A stretch of 64,000 nucleotides of DNA from CAZNLH01 sp964573995 (lineage in GTDB: Bacteria; Gemmatimonadota; CAZMKB01; CAZNLH01), in the NCBI GenBank assembly GCA_964573995.1, contig CAZNLH010000010.1, positions 16,203 to 80,202 of the forward strand, written 5' to 3'. The notes below the pieces were generated by a model. That model saw nothing but the letters and a program-made list of their open reading frames with translations, was not told where the DNA came from and did no database searches. Position numbers and translations under genes: made by a program. Shown here in pieces: positions 7,875-16,089 of this stretch (its first letter is position 1; each line of letters begins with the position of its first letter).

Positions 7875-10265
7875 CTACTCGATCACGGCAACAGTTACAC
7901 CCGAACCCCCCTCTCCAAACCGACCCTGCCTGAAAGACTTGACCCTGCTCTCCAACCGTAGCACCTCGGCCACCTTTTCCTTTAGAACCCCCTTCCCCTT
8001 GCCATGGATAAACCTGATATTATCGACTCCATGCAGCAGGGCACGATCTATGGCCTTCTGAATCCGGAATGTCACCTCATCGGCGAACATGCCACGGATA
8101 TCGACCTCCCGTATCGACCCGCCCCCGTCAGGTTGCTGCAAGATATCGGCGCGGAATTCATGTGATCCACCACCTCTTGTTCCAGGGGGCGATGCCCCGG
8201 CGGGCCTCACTTTCTTCAGATACGACCTCGGGAGAGTGACCCGCAGGTTACCCACCTTGACTACGTTCTCCTTGCCCCTGCAGTCGAGGATGACCGCTTC
8301 CTCTTTAAAACTATCGACCCACACAACATCACCCCTATGAAGAAGTTCCTCCCCTGCCGGCTCCGAATTACGGTCCTCCTCGCAGTTACGCCTCTCCAGG
8401 ACAGCACGGAGTTCCTTCTCGATATTCCGCCTGGCCTCCCTGATCTTATCGCCGTCGCGCTTTGAGGTTCCCTCCAACGTCGTATTTATGATCGCTTCCA
8501 TCTTTCTCCGCGTATCCCGAATCAGCGCCTCTACATCATCGATCACCTCCCCCCGCCTCGTCGCCAATTCAGAGTCGAGATCGCTCCGTTTCTTCTCGCA
8601 CTCCGCCTCCGCCCGGGAGAATTCCCTTTCCCTTCTTTCAAGGTCTCTCTCGCGCTGGAGCAGGTCCGCACACTTGCCCTCCCACTGATCTATCAGGTCT
8701 TCCAGCGCACGGTGGGAGGCCGGGAGCCACTGCCGGGCGCGATTCAGGACATCATCGTCGAGACCGAGCCTCTCCGCGATCTTGAGACCGTAACTCTTGC
8801 CTGGGATCCCCTTCCTGAAGACATAAGTCGGCTCTATCCCCACCGGATCAAAGCCCATTGATCCGTTCACCACGCCACTGCCTTCCCCTGCTATCCCCTT
8901 CAACTCGGCATAATGGGTCGTGAAGATATTCAACGAGCCCCGGGCGCTCAGTTTCTCAACCACCGCGAGCGCCAGGGCCTTCCCTTCGGTGGGATCCGTC
9001 CCGGAGCCCACCTCGTCAAGGAGGACCATGCTCCTTTCGCCCGCATTCCCGAGGATCTCCTTGAGGATCTCCACCTTTGATGAAAATGTGCTCAGGTCCC
9101 TCTCTATAGATTGATCGTCCCCGATATCAGTATAAATGGAATCAACCATGGGTATAACCGAGCCCTTCCTTAGGGGAGGTGGTATCCCGTAATGGGTCAT
9201 CAACGTAAGAAGTCCAACTGTCTTGAGCAATACCGTCTTGCCCCCGGCATTCGGACCGCTGACAAGTAGCGAGCGTTCATCCGTGGCGAGGTCGAGATCA
9301 AGCGGAACAATCCGTTTTCCCCCCGATCTCCCCAAGAGTGGATGCCGGGCACCCATTAGCCTCAAAGACCCCTCAGTAGAGATCTCAGGGGTTGAACAAT
9401 TACATTCGGAACTGAAGCGCGCAATTGCCCTTATCGCGTCTATCCTGCCAAGAATCGAGATGTTTCTTTCCAGTACATCTACCATCGGCACCAGGTCATT
9501 GGAGAACCCGATGAAAACTGCCCGGACCTCTTGATATATTTCAAGTTCCAATCTCCTGAGTTCGTTGTTCAACTCTATCGCTTCGTTAGGCTCGATGAAT
9601 AGTGTACGCCCACTCTTCGAAAGGTCATGGACTATCCCCGGGACCTTTACCTTGCTACCGGATCGGATCGGAATCACGTATCGGCCGTTCCTCAGCGTCA
9701 CCTCACCCTCAGTAGTGTCGAACTCAGGCCCGATCTTCTTCCTGATTTGATCGAGCAGATTCAGCGCACGTTGCCTCGAGACCAGGAACCTTCTTCTCAA
9801 TTTCCCGAGACGGGTCGAAGCGGAATCCTTCACCTCGCCGCTTTCATCAATGCATTGAAAGATCCTTTCCTCGATATCAGGCGTCGGTACGAGTACGTGG
9901 ATAATCTTCCACAGGTGCGGAACCTTTGTTTCACGGCCGAGATACGCCTTCTTCAAAAGGCGCGCGGACCTCATTGTGCCAGCGATCCTCAGAAATGCAG
10001 CGCCGTCCAGGAGCGGCCTATCGAGCCTCAAAGACCTGAGTTCTTCGTCAAGGGGTGAAAAATCGAGGTTGAGGTCTTCCTGCTCTGACTCGATAACGGC
10101 CCTCATCTCCGCGACAGTTTCAAGCCTGTCCAGGAGGTCCCTCCGCGTCTTCAACGGCCGGAGCGACTCGATTTCTCCCTTTCCAGCGGCGGTGGAAGCC
10201 AATCCGGCAATCAGGTCTATCAGTTTCCGGAAGTCGAGATCGATTAAGGTCTTAGTGCCAGTCAT
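7875..10265 (-). CDS. mutS2: MutS2 family ATPase/endonuclease
   Basis: This is a MutS2 protein of 796 residues, acting on branched DNA or collided ribosomes rather than in mismatch repair. It lacks the MutS mismatch-recognition domain I. It has the core/clamp helices, the ATPase domain with GPNAGGKT (Walker A, about residue 340) and MVLLDEVGSGTDPTEG (Walker B/signature), a long coiled coil (about 520-620), and a C-terminal Smr nuclease domain with VDIRGM and FIHGKGKGVL. All key residues are present. It sits between rpsU and dnaG, an unusual place in the rpsU-dnaG-rpoD operon. The upstream gap is 302 bases, so it may also have its own promoter. Confidence 0.95.
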   Translation of the reverse strand: MTGTKTLIDLDFRKLIDLIAGLASTAAGKGEIESLRPLKTRRDLLDRLETVAEMRAVIESEQEDLNLDFSPLDEELRSLRLDRPLLDGAAFLRIAGTMRSARLLKKAYLGRETKVPHLWKIIHVLVPTPDIEERIFQCIDESGEVKDSASTRLGKLRRRFLVSRQRALNLLDQIRKKIGPEFDTTEGEVTLRNGRYVIPIRSGSKVKVPGIVHDLSKSGRTLFIEPNEAIELNNELRRLELEIYQEVRAVFIGFSNDLVPMVDVLERNISILGRIDAIRAIARFSSECNCSTPEISTEGSLRLMGARHPLLGRSGGKRIVPLDLDLATDERSLLVSGPNAGGKTVLLKTVGLLTLMTHYGIPPPLRKGSVIPMVDSIYTDIGDDQSIERDLSTFSSKVEILKEILGNAGERSMVLLDEVGSGTDPTEGKALALAVVEKLSARGSLNIFTTHYAELKGIAGEGSGVVNGSMGFDPVGIEPTYVFRKGIPGKSYGLKIAERLGLDDDVLNRARQWLPASHRALEDLIDQWEGKCADLLQRERDLERREREFSRAEAECEKKRSDLDSELATRRGEVIDDVEALIRDTRRKMEAIINTTLEGTSKRDGDKIREARRNIEKELRAVLERRNCEEDRNSEPAGEELLHRGDVVWVDSFKEEAVILDCRGKENVVKVGNLRVTLPRSYLKKVRPAGASPPGTRGGGSHEFRADILQQPDGGGSIREVDIRGMFADEVTFRIQKAIDRALLHGVDNIRFIHGKGKGVLKEKVAEVLRLESRVKSFRQGRFGEGGSGVTVAVIE

Positions 10266-10567
10266 CAGATTACGGCAATACCGGGAGGTATCCCTGCAGG
10301 TCTAAAGAAGAACGAATCCATCAGTGGTCGGCCGGGTACTTTGCCGGTTACATTGCATAAACAAAAGCCTCCATGGTGATCCTTTGTCGGTATTTCTTAA
10401 GGATCATCATAGAGGCATGAATGCGATCTCCTCGGTTAGACAATCGGCGCCGGCCCCCCCCCAACCTCCAGCGGGCAAGATATTTTTATTCCCGCACGGC
10501 GGCGTTCAACTCCACACGGCCACCAAATCGATCGAGAAATGACCAGAGGTATACGCTCACAAGAGAA
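10266..10567. other. rpsU-mutS2 spacer with a hairpin
   Basis: This 302-base gap carries no convincing gene. On the minus strand an 8-bp stem (arms 10377-10384 and 10399-10406, 14-base loop) is followed by a short T-rich stretch. That could act as a weak attenuator between the very abundant S21 message and mutS2. A run of nine C sits near 10453-10462. A 20-codon open frame overlaps the hairpin but has no good ribosome-binding site. No strong promoter hexamers were seen. Confidence 0.35.
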
Positions 10568-10750
10568 TTATTGATTCCTTCTCCGGTTCTTCCGCCTGGC
10601 GGCGTTCGCCTTTCTCTTCCGCCGTTCACTCGGTTTCTCAAAGTGGCGATGTTTCCTTAAATCAGAGAGTATACCGGCCTTTTCACACTTTTTCTTGAAG
10701 CGGCGTAATGCCCTCTCAAACGACTCGTTTTCCTTGACTCTGACTTCCAT
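10568..10750 (-). CDS. rpsU: 30S ribosomal protein S21
   Basis: S21 (bS21) is a small basic protein near the mRNA exit of the 30S subunit that assists initiation. The 60-residue product begins MEVRVKENESFERALRRF, continues with KKCEKAGIL and HFEKPSERRKRK, and ends in a basic tail. I place the start at the second of two adjacent ATGs (10750) because GGAG is six bases before it and only three before the first. It is the first gene of the rpsU-mutS2-dnaG-rpoD operon. Its promoter lies about 120 bases upstream, leaving a leader of about 110 bases. Confidence 0.95.
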   Translation of the reverse strand: MEVRVKENESFERALRRFKKKCEKAGILSDLRKHRHFEKPSERRKRKANAARRKNRRRNQ

Positions 10751-10869
10751 CATCTTCTCCCCCCTCTCCCCTGTCTGAAAGGTTCAAAGAGAGGGGGTGC
10801 AAACAGATGCTCACCACAAACACCCCTTTACAGTTTGGTATCGGTTAGATTGGTAACATTACCCATTAA

Positions 10870-10898
10870 AATATAACTGATTGCAATAAACGTGTCAA
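10870..10898 (-). promoter_or_regulatory. Sigma70 promoter of the rpsU operon
   Basis: On the minus strand TTGACA (10893-10898) and TATATT (10870-10875) are separated by exactly 17 bases: a perfect -35 and a five-of-six -10. Transcription should begin near 10863. The sequence GTAACATTAC (10853-10862) lies right at the predicted start site and could be an operator. Confidence 0.75.
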
Positions 10899-10935
10899 GA
10901 AGTCCGTAAAGGTTCAAATACTACCCATCAAATGA

Positions 10936-10961
10936 TAATAATGTTATTATTAGTAACGTTA
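10936..10961. promoter_or_regulatory. AT-rich palindromes upstream of the rpsU promoter
   Basis: TAATAAT (10936-10942) and ATTATTA (10946-10952) form a 7-bp inverted repeat with a 3-base spacer. The 8-bp palindrome TAACGTTA follows at 10954-10961. A related TAACATTA lies at the rpsU start site (10854-10861). The repeated TAACRTTA theme suggests a protein-binding site. The regulator is unknown and the cluster could be chance in an AT-rich gap. Confidence 0.35.
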
Positions 10962-11038
10962 TGCCCTGCCAGGCAAAATCCAATCAGTAATTGTGTTCAT
11001 AATAGTAACGGCGCCTGATGTGTTCTCCAACGCTGAAA

Positions 11039-11380
11039 TCATCCAGGCGGCCAGGCAAAATCCCTGCCGCCAAGGAGGTGCATATGGAGGTGGAAGACGG
11101 TCTGTCCGGCCGCTGCATTGCAATTCATGACCAGCCTGTAACCTCGATCCGCTATCTGCTCACTCCTGGCAAGGTCCCGGGCAAGAATACCCATACGGCC
11201 CAGTATGGAGGCATCTCCACTGCTCAACTTGTCGATCGATTCGATATGACGTCTTGGGATAATCAGGTAATGGACAGGAGCCTGTGGGTTCAGGTCCTTG
11301 AAGGCGATACAAAATTCGTCACGATGAACGATCTTTGCCTCAATCTCACCGGAGGCGATCTTGCAGAATATACATGGCAT
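11039..11380 (-). CDS. HIT-family (HINT-like) nucleotide-binding protein
   Basis: This 113-residue protein belongs to the histidine-triad superfamily, HINT branch: purine nucleoside phosphoramidase-type hydrolases acting on AMP-lysine or related substrates. The N-terminus CIFCKIASGEI is diagnostic, APVHYLIIPRRHI is the conserved middle, and the catalytic triad reads HLHMHLLGG near the C-terminus. No signal or membrane segment is present. It is the last gene of the dprA-hrcA-dnaJ-rsmE run, 24 bases after rsmE. The physiological substrate cannot be told from sequence. Confidence 0.92.
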   Translation of the reverse strand: MPCIFCKIASGEIEAKIVHRDEFCIAFKDLNPQAPVHYLIIPRRHIESIDKLSSGDASILGRMGILARDLARSEQIADRGYRLVMNCNAAAGQTVFHLHMHLLGGRDFAWPPG

Positions 11381-11404
11381 TCGAAGTCATTCTCCTTTCA
11401 GGGC

Positions 11405-12160
11405 CTACGATGTCTCCCTCTCAAGCCATTCGGCGATCAGGGCAAGCGCCGAGATACCGGCCGTCTCGAAACGGAGGGGACGGCCCATCAGTCTACCGCG
11501 CAGAAATCCCTTCCCGGTGATTCTATCGATTTCATCGCAATTGAACCCACCCTCCGGGCCAATAACGACAATGAACCTCTTCATCTCATTCTCAAGGAGA
11601 TCCCCAACCAGCGTGCCTTCCCTGCCCGGATCGAGCAGTAGTCTCAAGTCATAGGAATTGAATTGATGCGTATCTAAAAATTGACACAGGGGGAGCGGAG
11701 TGTGGATCTGAGGGAGAAAATAGCGCCCGGATTGTTTGATAGCGGCAATGCCGACCCGTTTCCAGCGTTCGATATGCCCCTTCCACTCGTCTCTGTTCCG
11801 CTTGGCCTTTGACCATGCCGTTATCAATGGTATGAAGGCAGTCATTCCAAGTTCAGTGCTCTTCTCGACGAGCCAACCCATTCTTTCACGACTGCTCACC
11901 CCCACGGCAAGGTCGATCTGAAAAGGCGGATGGGGAATTTGCCTGACCCCCAAGACTTCTCCACGTACCCTGTCCCCCACCTCCCTGATCTGCACGGTTA
12001 TCAGCGTGCCGGTTCCATCCGTAACTTGAATCCTGTCACCCACCCCCTTTCGACAACTTCTACTGATATGCACGCCTTCCCGGTATGGAAAGGTAACCCG
12101 GCCGTCTTCGAGGTCTTCAGGAGGGATATAGAATAATTCGGACACGCCCCTCACCCCCAT
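11405..12160 (-). CDS. rsmE: 16S rRNA m3U1498 methyltransferase RsmE
   Basis: RsmE is a SPOUT-class methyltransferase that modifies U1498 in the 30S decoding region using S-adenosylmethionine. The 251-residue protein has the N-terminal PUA-like RNA-binding part and a C-terminal knotted domain. That domain contains KSTELGM, IAAIKQSGR, VVIGPEGGF and the SAM-loop GRPLRFETAG; the more usual form is LGxRILRxETA, so the first half of that motif is slightly divergent. It follows dnaJ by 7 bases, a frequent bacterial order (dnaJ, prmA, rsmE) here lacking prmA. The ATG at 12160 has a distant GGGGAG; a GTG at 12145 with a nearer purine stretch is a possible alternative. Confidence 0.93.
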   Translation of the reverse strand: MGVRGVSELFYIPPEDLEDGRVTFPYREGVHISRSCRKGVGDRIQVTDGTGTLITVQIREVGDRVRGEVLGVRQIPHPPFQIDLAVGVSSRERMGWLVEKSTELGMTAFIPLITAWSKAKRNRDEWKGHIERWKRVGIAAIKQSGRYFLPQIHTPLPLCQFLDTHQFNSYDLRLLLDPGREGTLVGDLLENEMKRFIVVIGPEGGFNCDEIDRITGKGFLRGRLMGRPLRFETAGISALALIAEWLERETS

Positions 12161-12167
12161 GGGTTGC

Positions 12168-13322
12168 TCAGTGTTCTCCCCATATCTTGTTCCAGAAGCT
12201 CCTGCCCCCCTGTGGGGGTTTCTGGCTCTCGACCTCCCTGAGTCCCCTGAAGAGTTTCCTCTCCTCTTCGGATAACTTTGTGGGCGTCCAGACCACTATT
12301 CGAATCAGTTGATCGCCACGTCCTTGTCCATGGAGATGAGGGATCCCCTTACCCCTCATCCTGAGGATTTTACCCATCTGTGTCCCTGGTGGGATCGAAA
12401 CCCGCGCCTTACCATTGAGCGTAGGTACATCAACCTTATCGCCCAGGGCCGCCTGAGAAAAAGTAATCGCCAGGTCATAAATAATATCGTCTCCATGCCT
12501 CATAAAATTGCCGTCCTGTTTCTCTACGATCAAGACGATAAGATCTCCCGGTGGGCCCCCCTTAATACCCCTGTTTCCCTCGCCTCTCAAGGTGATATAA
12601 TTTCCGCTCGTTACCCCCGCTGGAATCTTCACCTTGATTCTCCGCTCGGCTGTAATACGGCCCGTACCGGAACACCTCATGCACGGATCCTGCACAATGG
12701 TTCCCTCGCCGTTACAACGTCGACAATTGGACACGTTTATGAACTGGCCGAAAATTGACCGTTGAGCACTCCGTATCTCTCCGGATCCTCCACAACTCGG
12801 ACAGGTGACTGACCCCTTCCCATCTCTCGATCCGGTCCCCCGGCAAACCGGGCAGGCATCCTTCCTCTTCAACTTTATCGTCTTCTCTATACCTTCACTG
12901 ATCTCTCTCAGTGTGACTGGAACCCTTACCTGGATGTCCTCACCCCTCCTTGAGGCCGAGCCCCTCTTGGTCCTTGCGGATCCCCCGAAGAGATCATCGA
13001 ATACACCGCCAAAGCCACCGAAATCACGCATGAATGCCTGCAAGGCATCGGAAAGATCGAATTCGCTGAAACCGCTGAAACCCCTGCCGGCCGCGCCTGA
13101 AAGGCCCGCGTGACCGAACTGATCGTACCTGGCCCGTTTCTGTGGGTCTTTCAAGACCTCGTAGGCCTCGGCCACCTCTTTGAAACGTTCTTCGGCCTCT
13201 TTGTTTCCCGGGTTCTTGTCCGGGTGATACTTCATGGCAAGGTTCCGGTATGCCTTCTTGATATCCCCGACATCGGCATCCTTGCCAACTCCGAGAATTT
13301 CGTAGTAGTCTCTCTTTGTCAT
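12168..13322 (-). CDS. dnaJ: Chaperone DnaJ (Hsp40)
   Basis: DnaJ delivers unfolded proteins to DnaK and stimulates its ATPase. The 384-residue protein has the J domain with the HPD motif (YHPDKNPG, about residues 33-40), a Gly/Phe-rich linker with GGFGG, and the zinc-binding region with four repeats (CPVCRGTG, CPSCGGSG, CRRCNGEG, CMRCSGTG). The C-terminal substrate-binding and dimerisation domains follow. It is therefore a type I DnaJ. It lies 97 bases after hrcA. grpE and dnaK, which usually stand between hrcA and dnaJ, are not in this window. The gap holds a 6-bp inverted repeat (13349-13354/13370-13375) but no CIRCE element. Confidence 0.97.
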   Translation of the reverse strand: MTKRDYYEILGVGKDADVGDIKKAYRNLAMKYHPDKNPGNKEAEERFKEVAEAYEVLKDPQKRARYDQFGHAGLSGAAGRGFSGFSEFDLSDALQAFMRDFGGFGGVFDDLFGGSARTKRGSASRRGEDIQVRVPVTLREISEGIEKTIKLKRKDACPVCRGTGSRDGKGSVTCPSCGGSGEIRSAQRSIFGQFINVSNCRRCNGEGTIVQDPCMRCSGTGRITAERRIKVKIPAGVTSGNYITLRGEGNRGIKGGPPGDLIVLIVEKQDGNFMRHGDDIIYDLAITFSQAALGDKVDVPTLNGKARVSIPPGTQMGKILRMRGKGIPHLHGQGRGDQLIRIVVWTPTKLSEEERKLFRGLREVESQKPPQGGRSFWNKIWGEH

Positions 13323-13419
13323 AGCCTAACCATGCAGTTATCATCCAACGGCTCAATATCGTTCGTAAAGAGCCGGTCGAATGGATGGACATTGGAGAAG
13401 AAAGCGGACGAATACTACT

Positions 13420-14478
13420 TCAGGAGTTCAGGAACTCGGATATCATCTTCGAAGTATAGTCTACCAGTGTGATGATCTTTTCGTAAGGCATCCGTGTCGG
13501 ACCTATCACTCCTATAGTCCCCCTCAGGGTACCGATCTTGTAATCAGCGGTCACTATGCTGAACGGCGTCAGGTTGGAGGCCTTGTGCTCCTCGCCTATA
13601 GTAATCATGATCCCCTCACGTTCAGCCCGTTCGGCCAATACACGCGACAGGAAATTTCTTCTCTCGGTCAACTCGATAATCGACTTCATCCCACGCTCTG
13701 TTGAAAATTCAGGCTGATGGGCGAGAGTAGAGACGCCATCTAATACGAGTTGGCTCTCATCCATGGAAATATCGAAGACCTCATCCGCCGATTGGATAAA
13801 AAAGTTGAGCAACTCCTTGTCTCCGATACTGACATCCTTTAAACGCTCCGACAGGGTGGACCTTATATCCCCAAGCGTCAGGCCGCAAAGTCGCTGGTTA
13901 AGAAACGAAGCGGTCTCTTCGAGCCTCTCTATACTCGTCTCCATGGGCATCTCAATAAAGATGGTCTTCACCAGGCCCGATTTGACCGTGAGGACCAGGA
14001 GAATCTTGTTTAACGAGAGTTGAATGAAATCCAGATGCTCGAGGATACCCTCTTCCATCTTCGGAGCAAGGCCGACCCCCAGTTCGTGCGAAAGGACACT
14101 CAGCACCTTTGCGGCGTGTTCGAGGATATCATCGATCACCTTCCGGTCAGGCATGAATGTAAACTTCAGGACCTTTTCTTCTTCACGGGTCAGTGCATCC
14201 AACTTGAGGAGGTAATCGACATAATGCCTGTACGCCTTGTCCGTGGGTATCCTTCCCGCCGATCGGTGTGGATGCTCAAGGAATCCCTTTTCTTCCAGGT
14301 CACTAAGCGTGTTACGGACCGTCGCCGGACTGACGCCGAGTTTATATTTCTTGGCAAGATATCGAGAGCCTGTCGGCCTTGCGGTCTTGATGTGATTTAA
14401 GATAATGGCCTGGAGGACCTTCTTTTCGCGTTCTGTTAAATTCTGATTCAAAGGTAAACCCTGCTCTTTTACTTTCAT
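13420..14478 (-). CDS. hrcA: Heat-inducible transcription repressor HrcA
   Basis: HrcA represses class I heat-shock genes by binding CIRCE, with GroEL as modulator. The 352-residue product has the N-terminal winged helix with VLQAIILNHI, GSRYLAKKY and SPATVRNTLSDLEEKGFLEHPHRSAGRIPT-type sequence (residues about 20-75), then the GAF-like core and FSIVTADYKIG near the C-terminus with GVIGPTRMPYEK. The ATG at 14478 lies only about 7 bases after the predicted transcription start and has no Shine-Dalgarno. A TTG at 14451 preceded by AGGG is an alternative start. I see no CIRCE copy at this promoter, so autoregulation is not supported. Confidence 0.94.
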   Translation of the reverse strand: MKVKEQGLPLNQNLTEREKKVLQAIILNHIKTARPTGSRYLAKKYKLGVSPATVRNTLSDLEEKGFLEHPHRSAGRIPTDKAYRHYVDYLLKLDALTREEEKVLKFTFMPDRKVIDDILEHAAKVLSVLSHELGVGLAPKMEEGILEHLDFIQLSLNKILLVLTVKSGLVKTIFIEMPMETSIERLEETASFLNQRLCGLTLGDIRSTLSERLKDVSIGDKELLNFFIQSADEVFDISMDESQLVLDGVSTLAHQPEFSTERGMKSIIELTERRNFLSRVLAERAEREGIMITIGEEHKASNLTPFSIVTADYKIGTLRGTIGVIGPTRMPYEKIITLVDYTSKMISEFLNS

Positions 14479-14491
14479 AACTGCTTAATAA

Positions 14492-14520
14492 ATAATACAT
14501 TAGAAGAGCGTTGTTGTCAA
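14492..14520 (-). promoter_or_regulatory. Sigma70 promoter of hrcA-dnaJ-rsmE
   Basis: On the minus strand TTGACA (14515-14520) and TATTAT (14492-14497) are spaced by 17 bases: a perfect -35 and a five-of-six -10. It starts 27 bases beyond the dprA stop. The expected transcription start (about 14485) leaves a leader of only about 7 bases before the hrcA ATG. No CIRCE inverted repeat overlaps it. Confidence 0.8.
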
Positions 14521-14546
14521 GTTCATAGGCCTGTTGATGGCGTATC

Positions 14547-15656
14547 CTACATAGGGCCTGGAGCACATAATATATAATACTTCCCCGGCCTCTGTTCAAC
14601 CACTCCCAGCATCTCCAGCCTCAGTAATTCCCCCAGGATCTCAGGCGTCGAAAGCCCGGATCTTTCCGATATTTCATCAATATGTACGGGTACCCGGTCA
14701 AGGTAGTCCATTAGTTTCGACGAAACGCGCGGCGGAACGGGCGGTTTCCCCTGCGAAGGCATCATGCCCTTGTTATCTTTCCCCGCCAGCCAGCCGATCG
14801 CATCCATTACATCTTGAGCATCCAGCACGGGGATCGCGCCATCTCTCAAGAGGGCCAGGGATCCCTTGCTGTTTTCAGAGTCGATCTCCCCGGGGACGGC
14901 GAGGACAGATTTTCCCTGCTCCAGGGCGAACCCCGCAGTTATCAAGGCACCGCTCTTCTTCGGGGCTTCAATCACCACTACTGCCCTGGAGAGCCCGCTT
15001 ATAATACGGTTCCGGCGTGGAAAGTTCGCCCCAAAAGGCATGGTCAAGGGGGGAAACTCAGAGACAACGGCGCCGCATTCCATGATACGTTCCATCAACC
15101 TGGCATTCTCTCGCGGATAAGGCACATCCACTCCCGTACCGAGGATTGCAATTGTCCTGCCACCTTTTTCCAAACAACCGAGGTGAGACTCCGTATCGAT
15201 TCCCCTTGCCATGCCACTAACCACCGTGACCCCTTCCAGTGCCATCGCCCCTCCCAACCACCGTGCGATACGTCTGCCGTAAGGAGTGGCCCGACGAGTC
15301 CCCACGATTGCGACGGTGGGCCCTTCAAAACTGGAAAAATCTCCGCGAACGAAGATAACCGGTGGCGGCACATGGATATCTCGCAGGGACGGGGGATATC
15401 CTGAGTCACAAATGGTGATCATCACGATTCCTTTTTTCTCGGAAACTTCGAGTGTCTTATCCAGGATAGCCTCATCCACGGGCTCGACCGCTTTTCTCTT
15501 CTGATCTTTGGTCTTCCTCATTGCGATCTCGAGCACATCGATCGGATCTTTGTATTTCTTCAATAAATGGAGGAGAGATTTCGCCCCCAGGTTCTTCATC
15601 AGGCTCAACGACAGGATTGCCCTCGCCCGGCGCTTGTCTTTATAATCCGCTATCAT
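14547..15656 (-). CDS. dprA: DNA-processing protein DprA
   Basis: DprA (Smf) binds incoming single-stranded DNA and loads RecA during natural transformation; it is also widespread in bacteria not known to be competent. The 369-residue protein has an N-terminal SAM/HhH-like part, the extended Rossmann fold with VAIVGTRRATPYG, VSGMARGID, GTGVDVPYP, SEFPP and FPRRNRIISGLS (about residues 110-230). A C-terminal winged-helix (DML1-like) domain ends with SGLSTPEILGELLRLEM. Length and motif order are standard. It lies upstream of hrcA on the same strand. No other competence gene is in the window. Start ATG at 15656. Confidence 0.95.
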   Translation of the reverse strand: MIADYKDKRRARAILSLSLMKNLGAKSLLHLLKKYKDPIDVLEIAMRKTKDQKRKAVEPVDEAILDKTLEVSEKKGIVMITICDSGYPPSLRDIHVPPPVIFVRGDFSSFEGPTVAIVGTRRATPYGRRIARWLGGAMALEGVTVVSGMARGIDTESHLGCLEKGGRTIAILGTGVDVPYPRENARLMERIMECGAVVSEFPPLTMPFGANFPRRNRIISGLSRAVVVIEAPKKSGALITAGFALEQGKSVLAVPGEIDSENSKGSLALLRDGAIPVLDAQDVMDAIGWLAGKDNKGMMPSQGKPPVPPRVSSKLMDYLDRVPVHIDEISERSGLSTPEILGELLRLEMLGVVEQRPGKYYILCAPGPM

Positions 15657-16089
15657 GAGGCAACAAGCCCTTTGAAATCATAATATATTGCACTTGTTAC
15701 TAGTATTACCGCAAGGTGTTACAAGGTTATAGTCACGTAATGCTTTAAGATATTACGGCTGCACGAGCCAACAATATAACCTTCCGGTTCAGGAGAGCAG
15801 GAATGGATGATCCTCTCTACACCCTGAACCACAGTCTCTCGCGAGATTCATGCCACGCCCATCGCCTCAGAAAACCTGTCCCGTAGACGGTCGGGGGCGA
15901 TAAAACCCATTACCGATAAAATAGTCATTCAGGAATGGAACCTTGGGGAGAAGAGGACAACAGTCAGAAGACTTGTAGGATTGCCGATGGAGGAGGAGCC
16001 CTGAATTTTACACTCATTGAATAATTTAAACCATCTGTTGATCAGCGTCAAGATAATAAGCATCAAGGGCCTTCTCGAGTTATTCCCCA
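15657..16089. other. dprA-obgE spacer, no gene assigned
   Basis: This 433-base gap separates two minus-strand genes. The part next to dprA is AT-rich and holds imperfect inverted arms CTTGTTAC and GTTACAAG near 15695-15730, possibly a promoter region. Two very short plus-strand frames exist: 27 codons from about 15803 with an AGGAG-like site, and a start-less frame ending EEEP about 150 bases further on. Neither resembles a known protein, and I do not call them genes. Confidence 0.4.

Noticed and set aside
15803..16020. Two short plus-strand peptides in the dprA-obgE gap
   Set aside because: One has an acceptable ribosome-binding site, but neither resembles a known protein and the second lacks a start codon.
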